From the NCBI GenBank assembly GCA_017562135.1, contig QEYB01000766.1, forward strand, positions 1,612,001 through 1,676,000: a DNA stretch of 64,000 nucleotides, given 5' to 3'. Positions within the stretch are counted from its first letter, which is position 1. Every line of letters begins with the position of its first letter. This document shows positions 33,801 to 44,400 of the stretch, in pieces. The position numbers and the translations under genes are program-made. Source of the stretch: Dipylidium caninum. Its lineage: Eukaryota; Platyhelminthes; Cestoda; Cyclophyllidea; Dipylidiidae. Below the pieces are notes generated by a model that saw only the letters and a program-made list of their open reading frames with translations, had not been told where the DNA came from and did no database searches.

Positions 33801-36800
33801 CAGTGTGTCATGGCGTCGACGCGTGGCACCGGATGAGGAGTTGGAGGACTTCGAAGTTTCGAGCACGAGACAAAAATCACACTCGGAGTGTTTCAGCCAC
33901 GAGACGGAGATGCCAGCCGGCAGACGAGGTGGTCGAGGGGCAGTTGCATACGTGGCTGCATTTGGAGGCGCCAACGGGCTCTCAGTGCAGTGCAGAGGTC
34001 TTCACCATAAAAATCTGCCGTATTCACTTTGGAGGCGGTCGTTTAACTTCATGTTGGTACCTTCCGCACCGGTCGGCAGTGAGGGGGGACGAGGGCGTGG
34101 TTGCGTTCCTCGCGGCGGTGAATCTGTCCGCTGAGCACTGTGAGACGCAAAATTGCCCTGCCGACGGAACGAGTACGACGTGATTAAAGTCGCACAGTGA
34201 ACGCGAAAACTGTCCGCGCTGTGAACTTAGTTTCGGTCACCATGACATCTAGTGCAGAGGCCCGCTTCGCTCCTCACAGATGCACTTCCCATCGCCGTCC
34301 GATTGCGTTGAAGAAGAAATTTTAAAAGAGTCCTAGTTGTCCACACTTCTCTGCCGAGGTGCCACATCATGCTCTATCTTGGGCGGCCCCAAGACGCTTT
34401 GTCGGGCAGGAGAGGTACTTCGCCTCCCTAGCTTAGCGGTGAGCGACAGCTCACAAAGTGCCACCATTCTGCGCCCCCCTGTTCCCAACCAACAAGCTGG
34501 CACTGCTACCGACTGGCTAGGTAACGAACGAGCGGACAGTCCTCCAAGCTACTTACCTTACCGCTCAAATTATCTAAGGGACGAGGTCTGAAAGACTTGC
34601 TGAGAACCTGAGGACTCGGCTCGCGGTCTTTTAGCGTCCTCTCTCTTCGGTGACCTTTTCGCGACTTAAATTTGATTGCTTGTGTCTCAGCCAGATGTCC
34701 CTAAATGCCCCTTTTTGACTTTTAGTCATATGTCCATCGAACTGCAACAATCAAGGAAGTTGTGTCAACGGCAAATGCGTTTGTGACTTTGGTTTCAAAG
34801 GAAGTGCATGTGATGGTACGTTTCGGAGGTGCGACAACCTACTATTGGGGCCATATTTTCCCCTAATTGAAGACATACCCGCCTGGCGATATTTGGCGCG
34901 GAGAAGAACAACAACCCGTGGCGTTTTACGGGAACGTGCGCTGTCGGATAAGCCTTAGCATGTAGCGCCGAAAGGTCAGAGGTTTGCCTCGACGCTGGTG
35001 GCAGGTGGGTCGGGGCTGCAAACGAGCTACGTTACGTGAGGCAGTCGGCCAAGCCGCATTCTGTGTGGACGTGACATTAACCTTCTCATCTCCCTGTGCT
35101 AACCGCGACGAGGCATGACATCACCTGAACTGGTGGAGCCTATTTAAATGCTGGAAATGAGTAGCATGTGGGTGCACAGGGGCGACATCGCGGCCGAGAA
35201 GAGGTCTGCACCACAGGAAAAGGCCTTGAGCAGTTGTGATTGCCTCTTATAGCCGACAAGAAGTGAGGTACTAGCGGACTTGCACCACGAAATACACGTG
35301 ATTTCTGGGCAGTGTTTACGCACTCCTTTTTAATGCATAAATAATCGCTGGGGCATGACAATCCCACATGCCCCGCACAATGAGAAGGAGAGTGTTGTGT
35401 CGAAATGCGCAGCGTGTAGCAGATATGGCGAGCGGTCTGCATGCCTAATTGTAGCTGTCACTGTCATTGATACGAGCCCTTTTGTTTATGTGCACTCGAA
35501 CCGCCCCGTCAGCGGAACACGAAGTCAAACTCTGCTATCAGCAGCGGGCCACAAAGTGAGCGGGAGCCCCCTCCTGGCTGGGCCTGAAGCGAAATCTTAG
35601 CGGCCCCCACAGCAGCCCCAATTTGGTGTTAAAGGTGGCATTTTGAAACGGGAAATACCACAAGTGGAAGGCTGGCCTACTGCGAGACCGTGGTCGTTGG
35701 TATTAGCGCAGTCGGCGGTGCGAGCGTTGCGCAATCCGACAAGTCTGTCGCTCTATCTGCCACTGGAGGGGATGTCAAAGGCCTTTTCATTTTAGAGGAG
35801 GAGGTGGGACCCTGTTTCATTCATACCACTCGAGGCGTGTGCAAGAACAAGGTGACAGGCGCTAACAATGAGACTGCCATGCTGACGAGAAATGCGTGCT
35901 GTGGGAGCATTGGCGTGGCTTGGGGTGATCTGTGCCAAGTCTGCAGCACCCGGCGCTCCTACTGCGGCAAGGGCTACATCCGTCTAAATCACAAATGCGT
36001 GGGTGAGTCAGGCCTTGGGATAACTGCGAGGTGGGCGGCGAGTGCAAACGGGACATGCCGCCTCGGGCAAATGGGAACCTGGCAGACTGCAGGCGGTCAC
36101 GACAACCACTTGTGTAGCTCCTCAGACTTCCTGTGTCCTTGCAACCCTCGGTAGTCCAATATTTTCTCACCCAAAACACCGTCGGAAAGATTCTTGTGAA
36201 GTAGAAAAGCCCTATGCCTTCTTGCCGGCTGCGGACCCTCAACGCTAACAAATTAGATCTGACTTGGAGCGCTCAGTAATTACTCGGTGGGAAAGTTGCA
36301 TGTTACTGCTTCCACCTGAAGGCATGGCAGGAGAGTCTGAGCCCGCATAGCGCCCGCTTGGCGCTGGGGGCGCCGAGGGGTCTCACTTGTGTGTGCACTT
36401 CAATTTCAGACATAAATGAATGCGAAATTCCAAACGTGTGTGCGGGCGGCATCTGTCGCAACACCGAGGGCTCCTTCGAGTAAGTTGACACTGTTTTTTG
36501 GCAAATGCTTTCATACTTGAGGCGAGGCGTTGCAGCCGCGAGCGAAGCAACAGTCGTGGCTCCCCTCCCTTCTCGCACCACAGCCTGCCAGGCAGAAGAG
36601 GCCTTGGCGCTGCCGGCGCGCTGTATTTACCAAATAACGCAGTCAAAGACGCCAAATCGGTGAGGTGCGCGGAAGGGTGCTCAGACTAAGCGGACCGGAG
36701 GACGAAGCGCCTCATGCGCCTTGACTTGTCTGCTCTACCCTTCGAAACGCCACCCGCCCCCGCCCCCGTCCCCCCAATAACTTAGCTTGTTTTTATCTGC

Positions 36801-39800
36801 TTACAAAAAACTACTCTGCACTGTTTACATCGCAGGTGTGATTGCCCCTACGGTTATGTTTACGACACGAGCACAGTGCGGTGCCGACCGGTGCTGAGTA
36901 AGTTGGTCGCTTCGACTGCGGAAATTACCTGCTTCCACCCTGTCCAGAATTGTTTTGCACTTACGATGGAGCACTTTGGCAGGCCACCTCTCAGGTCATG
37001 GAAGCACGCCCCCTTGTGGTCGCGAAGGCCACTTCCCACATTAATTTCCCATGATCTTCGAGGCAGAACCTCGTGAATCCGCAGTATGGGTGCAATCAAC
37101 ACGCACCTCCTCCTTGTTTACTAATGGCACCCTTCTAAGTAGACTCAACCAAACAAAAATGCGGTTTCCTCTTGCCACAACTAGCATTTTCCCATAAAGG
37201 GGACGTTTGGCCTAGCAGAGGGGAGCGGACCTGCCTTAGAGGCTTCTCAACGATGTCCCCCAAAAGTCTGGCCTGTGACTTCATAACCGTTTTGGCTTTT
37301 TCATTACTTCAGTTACGAGTAAGCCCCCAACCCCCGCTAACCTGATCAGCCTGACCGCTCGTTAGAAACGCATGCTGCACTGCTCATCCGCCCTGTTAAT
37401 AAGTCTTCGGTGTCACTCTCACCTGACACGTTAATTTCCGCCTTTTGAAGATGGATGTCAAAGGAATCCCGAAGCCTGTTCCCCGGGTGGACGGTGCATA
37501 CCTCTGCAGGGCGCTGCCTTCATTTGCCAGTGTGGTCCCGGCTACGTCGCCACCGACGGGAATACACGCTGTGAGCCACCTTCGAAGGATTGTCCCTCAA
37601 ATTCACGGACTAAAAAAGTTTATTAGTAGGAACAATTGTGCTTGGTACCCCAATTATTATTATAAGGAGCGCGTCGTCTTCCGATTTAAGGCGAAATACT
37701 AAGGCTGCAAAGCGAGCTCTCCTTGTGCCGCTAAGAGCAGAAAGGCAGGTGGCTCAAAACGCGCTCCTCCCCACTGCAACATCTCTCCCCTCCACAATCG
37801 CAGGAGCTGACGCCACCCCCCGTCCGGCTACCTCCGCCGCGGGGGGTGACAGGCCTCCGTGAGGCCTCCACGTCGAGGTGGCAGCGAGAAAGCTCGCTCA
37901 GCCCCTCCTCTCTAGACGGTGTTCTGAGAGCAAGCTGAGCACATAATCCCCGCGACATAACTGCAACAGATGGGGAGGAATTTAAAGAAAAGCGGACTAT
38001 TTCTGCTCTCGCCGCCCGAAAGGACCAAGTGTAATGTATGCATCTACAATCCTCGCTATGCCTCAGCTGCTCTTACTCCTGGGCATAGCTAGCAGTGTGC
38101 CACAAACACCAGGGATGTTTAACTAATCGTGGTGCCTGAAGCGAAGGGCCGCGGTTTCTCACACCGCAATTGCATTCCACATAAAAGCCACATGGCTGGT
38201 GTCTGGAGGCGCCGAATCCCCGGCCCTCGGCGGAAGAGTAATTGTGAGTGGACCGGAGGAGGAACAGGTGAGTAACGACGTCTTCGTTCATCGTAGGTCG
38301 AAAGGAGGAGGTGGCCCTGAATTATTGCGAGATATTTGAGGGACGACTGTGCAAAAACGGCGAATGCCACCCAACAGCCTCGTCCTACGAGTGCACCTGC
38401 AACCCCGGCTACACCCTGAGCCGCTTCAAAAACCAGTGCCTCAGTAAGGCCCGCATTCCCTTTTTGTTGACAGTCCTCCTATTGCGGTGAGTTAAAGGTG
38501 CCATGCTAGTCGATGTTTTCTCCATGCCTCCTCGCCCCAAACCCCATCTCGAGGCCTACCTGCCTGCCTGCCCCACTCTCGCCGCCCGGCCGCCCGGCCG
38601 CCCCGCCTCCCCCACCGCGTGGCTGGTCTGACCGCAGTCGTGTTGTGTTGAATAGAGGAATTCAACGCCTGTACGCTCTACGGCAGCAGCGTCTGCTCCA
38701 ACGGCCAGTGCCTCCCAGTGGGTCGCAGTTACCGCTGCGTCTGCAATCCCGGCTACTTTCTCTCCGGCGACGGCACCACATGCCTCGGTAGGCTTCGGCC
38801 AATTTCTCCCTTCCCCCCAAAATCAACTTCTCCCCTTGGCTGTGCGCATTACTTGTTATTTCGCCGACGATGGGAGGTTCAAGTGGAAACCGTGTAAACA
38901 ATTCTGTCTGAATGCTTCATGGTGAACAGAGATTATTGCGTGCTTCCCATTGCAGCCTCAGAGCTGCATGATAAAAAGGCGTCCGAATACTAAGAACCGA
39001 GTAACACTGGTTTTTTACACCACATAGAAGTGTTTTAAAGCTCGCGCCTGTAGGCACCGTGTAGAACATTTTAGCCAACACTTCCCATTGAGTGTGTGTG
39101 TGAGTGTGTAAGAGGAAGACATGCTTGGTTTAGATAAGTGCCAACAACTGGGCCCATCCGTTTGTCAAAATGGATTCTGCGTTCCTCGGCCCTACGGGGA
39201 TTACGAATGCCGTTGCCACTACGGGTACCAACCGTCGCCGGACAGGAAAAGCTGTGTGGTGCAGATGAGCTCCTTCCAAGGTAAGGACAAGTCGACTACC
39301 CCGTAGACAGTTGACCCGGAAAACAAATGAATCCCTCATCGAGTGGCATTTAACTATTTGCTGACGTCCAGAAAGATTATCGCCCACTTTATCGCGCCTA
39401 ATTGCGGCGGCCAAGTTGACGAGGAATTAGATCTTCTGACTGTGATTCGCCTGCTCTTCCGCCACCCCTCCCTGCTGGCCTCGGAAGCAATCAGCCCACT
39501 GGCAGGTCTTTTTAAGGTCCCTTGGAGGAAGGTCTCTTTCTTGATCACCATTTTTAAACAGGGTTACGTAAACATCACAGTGGTGGGAATGTGAGGCCAA
39601 TCACCTTCGCCCTCCTTTTGTTCTCCCAACATTTTCCCGGCATAAAAGGGATTCAAGCCGAGTGCCAACGCGACTGAGTCAATTGTCGTGCGGATTTCAC
39701 TTGCACCAGTGTACTTTATGCTTCGTGTTTATGGCGCTGATCCGCTTTTCCACTTGTCACCGGGAGGAATCACAGTGGGAGTTTTGTGACGCTTGGGAGA

Positions 39801-41418
39801 GCGTTAAGGCCACGGCGGAAAGTGCACTTGCGATGGCGGAGGGCATAAACTGCTCGGGTAACGGTGGCCGATCTGCTCACCCACCGACCACATGGTCATT
39901 TCACCGCCTTTCCCTTCTAACCTCCGAAGCCCCGGCCGAAAGACCCGCTCTGCCACCAGCACTCCTTTGTCTAAGATTTGGATCGCGTACACCTCCTCTC
40001 CTGGTAGAATGTGCGACGATTAGGGGGTTCTGCTTTTCATCCATTCCAACCTCCTCGGCGTTGGGCACATGCCCTGGTAGTTGGCTCCCTCGTAGTTTCA
40101 GGAGCTATTTCCACGTTCACTCGCGGTGATTTAGCGGTGCCCCGCCAGTTTGCAGAGATTAATAGGAGATGATAGTGGAGGGGGGAAGCGTCCACCTCGG
40201 ACGTTGGCGCTATGCGCCCACAGGCATTCAAGCTCCTCTGTGGTCTCCGGCTCGGCTGGTTGAAGTAGAGTGACTAGGGTTGTTAGAAGAGTGCGCGAAT
40301 AATGTCAAATTGAATAACACCTTATTCATGCAATTGCTTTATTAAATGCCTTCGTTAAACCGTCTAATAGGCTAAATGTATTCTTTCTCAGTTTCGAAGC
40401 GGGATTCCTGGAGCAACGGGAACAACTATCGCGGATCTTACCAGGCAGACTGGCCACAGGAAGCCAAGACTTACCACAATGGTGCGTAACCATTCATGCG
40501 AGGGAAGTTGGAGGCTTCCCTGCGGCCGCGTTGCCGCGCTCGCTCCACTCGTCCCTGACTCCGCCGAGTGGCGCTAGAGTTGGTGTCTAAACACGCTAAG
40601 ATTTGCTCAGATTGGCAAGCAACCTGCTAAGACTGCCATCCTGCAACTCCTCCCGCCATTGCTGCTGAAGTTGTCAAGGAGGAAGAAGAGGAGGAGAAGT
40701 TTAAGACGACTGAAATCTTTCAACTAAACAGTTCATAAATGTGCACTCAACTTCGCAGGCTTAAGATCCTCTAATTTGATATATTCTCATTCTCAGCGAA
40801 GCCGCAGATAGGCGAGACGAGGTGGCGGTCATCCTCCAGCGTGGCCTTCCCAAATCCGTGCGATGATATCGCGGTTAGGAGGCGATGCAAGGGCGGGTTC
40901 TGCATAAATCTCGGACGGGGACTCTACGAGTGCAAATGCTACACGGGGTACCGCGCCGTCAACAGGAACCAGCAGTGCCTGCCAGATTACAGAAGGACCA
41001 AGGGTGAGTTTAATAAAATTAATCACCCAGTTGGGAGGTTGCAGCGGGGCTGGACAAGCCATTTATCATTGTTGGGGCTGCGATGAATAAATTACTCAAG
41101 CCACTTTCATCGCACCCCGCGAAAAAGTGCCTCCCACCACACCACCGATTCGCTGGGGGGAGCCTCTTCTCGGCCAGGGCTGTGCGGAGAACCGAAGGGC
41201 GGACCGCCTCCTCGCCTGAATCACTGGGCCCGTAACTGCGCCTGACCGTTACACGCTTCTTTCGAGCTCCTCTTCTCCGCTCTGCCTCGCAGCCGAGGCA
41301 TTTCCTGCGCATGCATTTGTTCGTGTTCTGCGTAACCACTTCACTACCCTTTTTTCCTTTTTCTTTTGTTCCAGTAAACTATAACTGGCCATCGCGGGCG
41401 GAGATTCGGAAAATTTAA
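27827..41418 (+). CDS. Compact fibrillin-like secreted EGF/hybrid-domain protein
   Basis: Predicted extracellular-matrix protein, about 672 residues if all exons are used. The core from 31919 to 41418 is well supported: every acceptor and donor is GT-AG, and nearly all introns are phase 1, as usual for shuffled extracellular modules. Order: signal peptide (1-20), short linkers including a Thr/Pro-rich one, low-complexity region, FUN-like module (CG...RCCHGW), EGF1, EGF2, hybrid domain with eight Cys and a CC pair, one calcium-binding EGF (DINEC), five EGFs without the calcium consensus, and a short tail ending at TAA 41416-41418. FUN-EGF-EGF-hybrid-cbEGF is the order at the N-terminus of fibrillins, which have three EGFs there and then dozens more modules with CCC-type TB domains. 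LTBP is the alternative family, but hybrid directly after FUN and EGFs favours fibrillin. The 5' exons are less certain than the rest. Confidence 0.85.
28167..28213 (+). CDS. Fibrillin-like exon 2 (candidate, 47 nt)
   Basis: The acceptor TTGTTCCAG and a weak GTAGAT donor bracket ASDGARCSETWGSAF. It is the only small exon I found that accepts phase 2 from exon 1 and leaves phase 1, as the downstream exons need. Confidence 0.35.
30596..30706 (+). CDS. Fibrillin-like exon 3 (candidate Thr/Pro-rich linker)
   Basis: 111 nt between CCCCCACAG and GTAAAA. Open in all three frames. In phase 1 it reads ALTAPTGPTTATTAFPHSTA and is a symmetrical exon that could be skipped. It would be an O-glycosylation-prone linker. 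Confidence 0.35.
31919..32174 (+). CDS. Fibrillin-like exon 4: N-terminal unique region
   Basis: 256 nt, acceptor CTCTTCCAG, donor GTACAT. Starts AKCPTLFQSRHEAGVYQR, then a helical-looking DDAELVEKAITSL and a Pro-rich part. Ends in phase 2 and is joined across a 29-bp intron to the FUN module. Confidence 0.6.
32204..32292 (+). CDS. Fibrillin-like exon 5: FUN-like module
   Basis: 89 nt. RRSPNICGTFFGL and RCCHGWTKSLDGLCTT reproduce the C...CC.GW...C layout of the fibrillin unique N-terminal domain just before EGF1. Donor GTAATG. Confidence 0.75.
32527..32655 (+). CDS. Fibrillin-like exon 6: EGF1
   Basis: 129 nt. ICDGNCGDRGSCIAPNQCRC with six Cys, then an acidic tail. Short non-calcium EGF type. 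Donor GTAAGT. Confidence 0.88.
34726..34815 (+). CDS. Fibrillin-like exon 7: EGF2
   Basis: 90 nt. ICPSNCNNQGSCVNGKCVC, then DFGFKGSACD; six Cys. Donor GTACGT. Confidence 0.9.
35796..36002 (+). CDS. Fibrillin-like exon 8: hybrid (8-Cys) domain
   Basis: 207 nt. GPCFIHTTRGVC, NACCGSIGVAWGDLCQVC and YCGKGYIRLNHKC. A CC pair rather than CCC, with WG.LC..C, matches the first hybrid domain of fibrillins more than a TB domain. Donor GTGAGT. Confidence 0.9.
36410..36479 (+). CDS. Fibrillin-like exon 9: cbEGF, first half
   Basis: 70 nt. DINECEIPNVCAGGICRNTE then GSFE. DINEC and C.N....F are the calcium-binding and Asn-hydroxylation signatures. Ends in phase 2 (GA|G). Confidence 0.9.
36836..36897 (+). 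CDS. Fibrillin-like exon 10: cbEGF, second half
   Basis: 62 nt. CDCPYGYVYDTSTVRC completes the calcium-binding EGF. Donor GTAAGT. Confidence 0.88.
37451..37570 (+). CDS. Fibrillin-like exon 11: EGF4
   Basis: 120 nt. NGCQRNPEACSPGGRC and CQCGPGYVATDGNTRC. Donor GTGAGC lies inside the last Cys codon (T|GT). The D.DEC calcium motif is absent. Confidence 0.87.
38297..38443 (+). CDS. Fibrillin-like exon 12: EGF5
   Basis: 147 nt. YCEIFEGRLCKNGEC then YECTCNPGYTLSRFKNQC, six Cys. Donor GTAAGG. Confidence 0.9.
38656..38787 (+). CDS. Fibrillin-like exon 13: EGF6
   Basis: 132 nt. ACTLYGSSVCSNGQCLPV then CVCNPGYFLSGDGTTC, six Cys. Donor GTAGGC. Confidence 0.9.
39134..39280 (+). CDS. Fibrillin-like exon 14: EGF7
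   Basis: 147 nt. DKCQQLGPSVCQNGFC then YECRCHYGYQPSPDRKSC. Donor GTAAGG. Confidence 0.9.
40392..40481 (+). CDS. Fibrillin-like exon 15: Cys-free linker
   Basis: 90 nt, acceptor TTTCTCAG. SWSNGNNYRGSYQADWPQEA; polar and aromatic, no Cys. Phase 1 on both sides. Confidence 0.75.
40797..41003 (+). CDS. Fibrillin-like exon 16: last EGF
   Basis: 207 nt. A basic/Ser linker, then PCDDIAVRRRCKGGFC and YECKCYTGYRAVNRNQQC. Donor GTGAGT. Confidence 0.9.
41375..41418 (+). CDS. Fibrillin-like exon 17: C-terminal tail and stop
   Basis: Acceptor TTTTGTTCCAG. Reads VNYNWPSRAEIRKI then TAA. No fibrillin-type furin propeptide or C-terminal propeptide domain is present. Confidence 0.75.
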
Positions 41419-44400
41419 TTATGTAAGTTCCACGGACTAATGGAATTCCGACGAGGTCAGTGGGGATTCCCATTTCCTAAAGTAGTAGCTAAAGCCTATA
41501 AATTAGGCCGGTCATCTAATGAGGAAACAAAAGACTTAATAATTTGGCACTGACGGGATGCAGAAGCTGCGCCCTCATCGCCTCGCTCGTCTGTCGACAG
41601 CAGCCGCACTCAGTGCGGCGAATGCACTACTGCGAGACAACAGTAGAGGGGCATTTTGCTTGCCACTCAAGCCTCCGACAGACATTCCGGCGCACCACCG
41701 ACAGTCCGATGCGCCGACCGGGGCCTGTCTGTGCAGAGCGTGGCCGGTTCCTCGCCCCTCACCTCCGACGAGCCACTGCACCTGCCGCCTGCCCACTACA
41801 AGCCGCCACTCGAAGGGCGCCGCTTAACACTCCCTCCCAATCAAGTCGGCTTCCCCTTTCTTTCTCCTTCGTGAAATATCTAAACATCCATCCTGGCCCA
41901 TCAAATGCCACCCCATTTGGCTTTCGATTGGGACTTTTCCTCCACCCCGAGCGCCAGCGGCTCCTCCCTTTCCCCCTCTCCATAAATCCCCAACGTGAGA
42001 TGAGGAAGTGAGCTGTCTGGTAAATAGGACGCCAACTGAAGGAGGCCTTAGTTATCTTGATGAACGTCGCGGTCCCGATGCGCGACGTGGGTAGAAGGCG
42101 GGACGAGGAGAAGGAAGCCGAATGGGATAGTCCTTAAGCGTACTCGTGCATGTGGAGTCCGCCGCCTTCACCAATAGGCAATATCGGCTCTGGACCGTCC
42201 TTTCTCCTTCGCGTCTGAATGGTGGAAGTTCTTTCCGCGGACTCCCACGCCTCCCTTTCTACCCGCTTTTGCATTGAGGTAGATCAGGGGCTCCACAACA
42301 TGTTTCACTCGGGCTTCGTCGGGTCCCATCCTGTATTAATTAAAACGACTCACAAATTAGGGGCAGGCCGGGTAGTCAAGTAGGCATGAGCATTTACTGA
42401 GTCGGACAAGCTGCCCTTTTTGAGTGTTCACCCACGACAGTCATGGGTCGGCGACCAACCGCCATTCCTCACTTTGCCTTCCTTCTATTTTAGAGACAAA
42501 CAGTCGCGGGGGAGCAGTTGCACCAAACTCTTCGCCGTGACGTCGCGCACACACTTGCACGTGTCCCCGCCTCTGACTCCCTACCCGCATTCTTCTGACG
42601 TGCCGCCCAACACCCTCCCATCTTTAGTTACGTGCATCTCTGGACGCCAGGATACCGTGCATTTAGACATGCGAGACTATTTTGCATATCCTCTGAGGCG
42701 CACATCCCCTGCACTCCACCCTCACCTTCCCTCGCCGCTTCCTCCGCAGCCCACCGCTGTTGGCATAACACCGGACGGACTGCTGACGCGACTCCACGCA
42801 TCCCCCTCGTGTTGACCATCTTGACACGCCTTGCCATCGAGTATAACTGCTTCCACGCAACCGGGTCGTGGTGCTAAGTGTTTCTTTGTGGGCGGCCGGT
42901 GGAAACCTCTGGTTGCGCAAAAGCCACCATCTCATCGTCGCCGCAGTGTGCTTTGGGATAGTGGTAGTCAGCTTTCGGAAGGCTTGACACAAGCTACTAC
43001 ATTTCCATTCCGCGGCTGTTAAAATAAGGTGGAAAGGAAAAAGTCGTGCGCACCAATTAGGAGGAAGAGGCGTCACTCGTGAAGTTAAATTAAGTTATGC
43101 GCTAACAATTGGAATTCCGAACAAGCCCATTAACTATTCTACTTTCACTTTATGGAGGAAATTGACGTCTTTTGTGCCGATGATGTGCGTTAGACGCACA
43201 CCGCGAGCCTCTGTGTCGAGGGGGCTGAGATCTCGCAGGGCGCGATCCAGCCTCGGCCCAACCATACACTTGACGCCACTCACGAGGGTCTCGGCAGCAC
43301 AGGCGAGGCGGTCTGTGCACCTCAGGAGCTAAGATGCCATCCGCAGGTGCGTCCCATCACAGTTCGACTCGTCGACGCAGGAGGTAAATGCGGAACGTCG
43401 AGGACACATGTCCATCGTGGTGGCGGGGAGGCACAAAAGCGCCGCCTGCGCCCCGAATCCAATAAATTAGGTTCACTCGACATTCGGGGATCTCAGAAAT
43501 ATGTCAAACTAATGCTTGGCCCGGCGGAAATCGCCACCCAGCCTCAATGGTGGCCGCATCCCATGTGAAAGGGAGTCCCTCGCCGCCAGTTCCTGTCAGG
43601 CTGGAAGCGTCCACAACTACGACACCACTCATCCTGTACCGGACCCTTGCAGCCGAGGCTGCGCGACCTGCCAGCGGGCGGGAGACACAGTCTCAAGCAC
43701 CGAAAGACTCGAGGGCGCCACGTGGCATCGCGCCTCATACTGAGACGTTTTTCACCGAATACCGCCTTTTAGGGCGCGGAGCAGCACTCTTCATTAACAT
43801 AAATCCGTAGAAATAAAAATCCTACCTCTCCTGAAACAGGTAATTCAGTTCAAGCGAGCCAGCGTACTCGCCCGTGTGTGTGTGTATGTGTCGAGGCGGG
43901 ACCACCTGCAAAGCAGTGCTGCAGTCGCCTCGCGGTGGTGTCCGAACCACTTTGGGGAAGCCGACGATGTCGTGGTGGTTTCAATGGGCTTAAAATCGCA
44001 AAACCGCCTCTTCCCACCCCCCTCGTCCTTGCTTCATGTCGCCGTGTAGAGCTTTGGCCCACAGCCTCTGCATCCGAGTAACTTCTCGTAAGGAGGTTTG
44101 TGGATCCGCGTAAAATTCGCCACCTCTCACCATGAACAAACTCCGATGATGACATTTTCCCACGTTAACGTCCTTAGGAGCATCGGAAATAATTTCCAAA
44201 AATGCCTTCTAAATTAAGCAAAAACGACCTTAACTGAACTTTACTAACATTTGTGGAAAGGCCAATGGGCGATCAGGGACGCCAGCAGCAGCGGCAGCGG
44301 CAGCGGCAGCGTTAGCGAATACTTAACCTCCTCACACTTTACAGTTTAAAATCTCTGAGTTTCCATTCAGGGGAGTTATTTCCTAACCGAGCCAGTTGTC

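Noticed and set aside
39763..39859. Possible extra exon with donor GTAACG between fibrillin-like exons 14 and 15
   Set aside because: No acceptor gives the required phase 1, and it lacks an EGF cysteine pattern.
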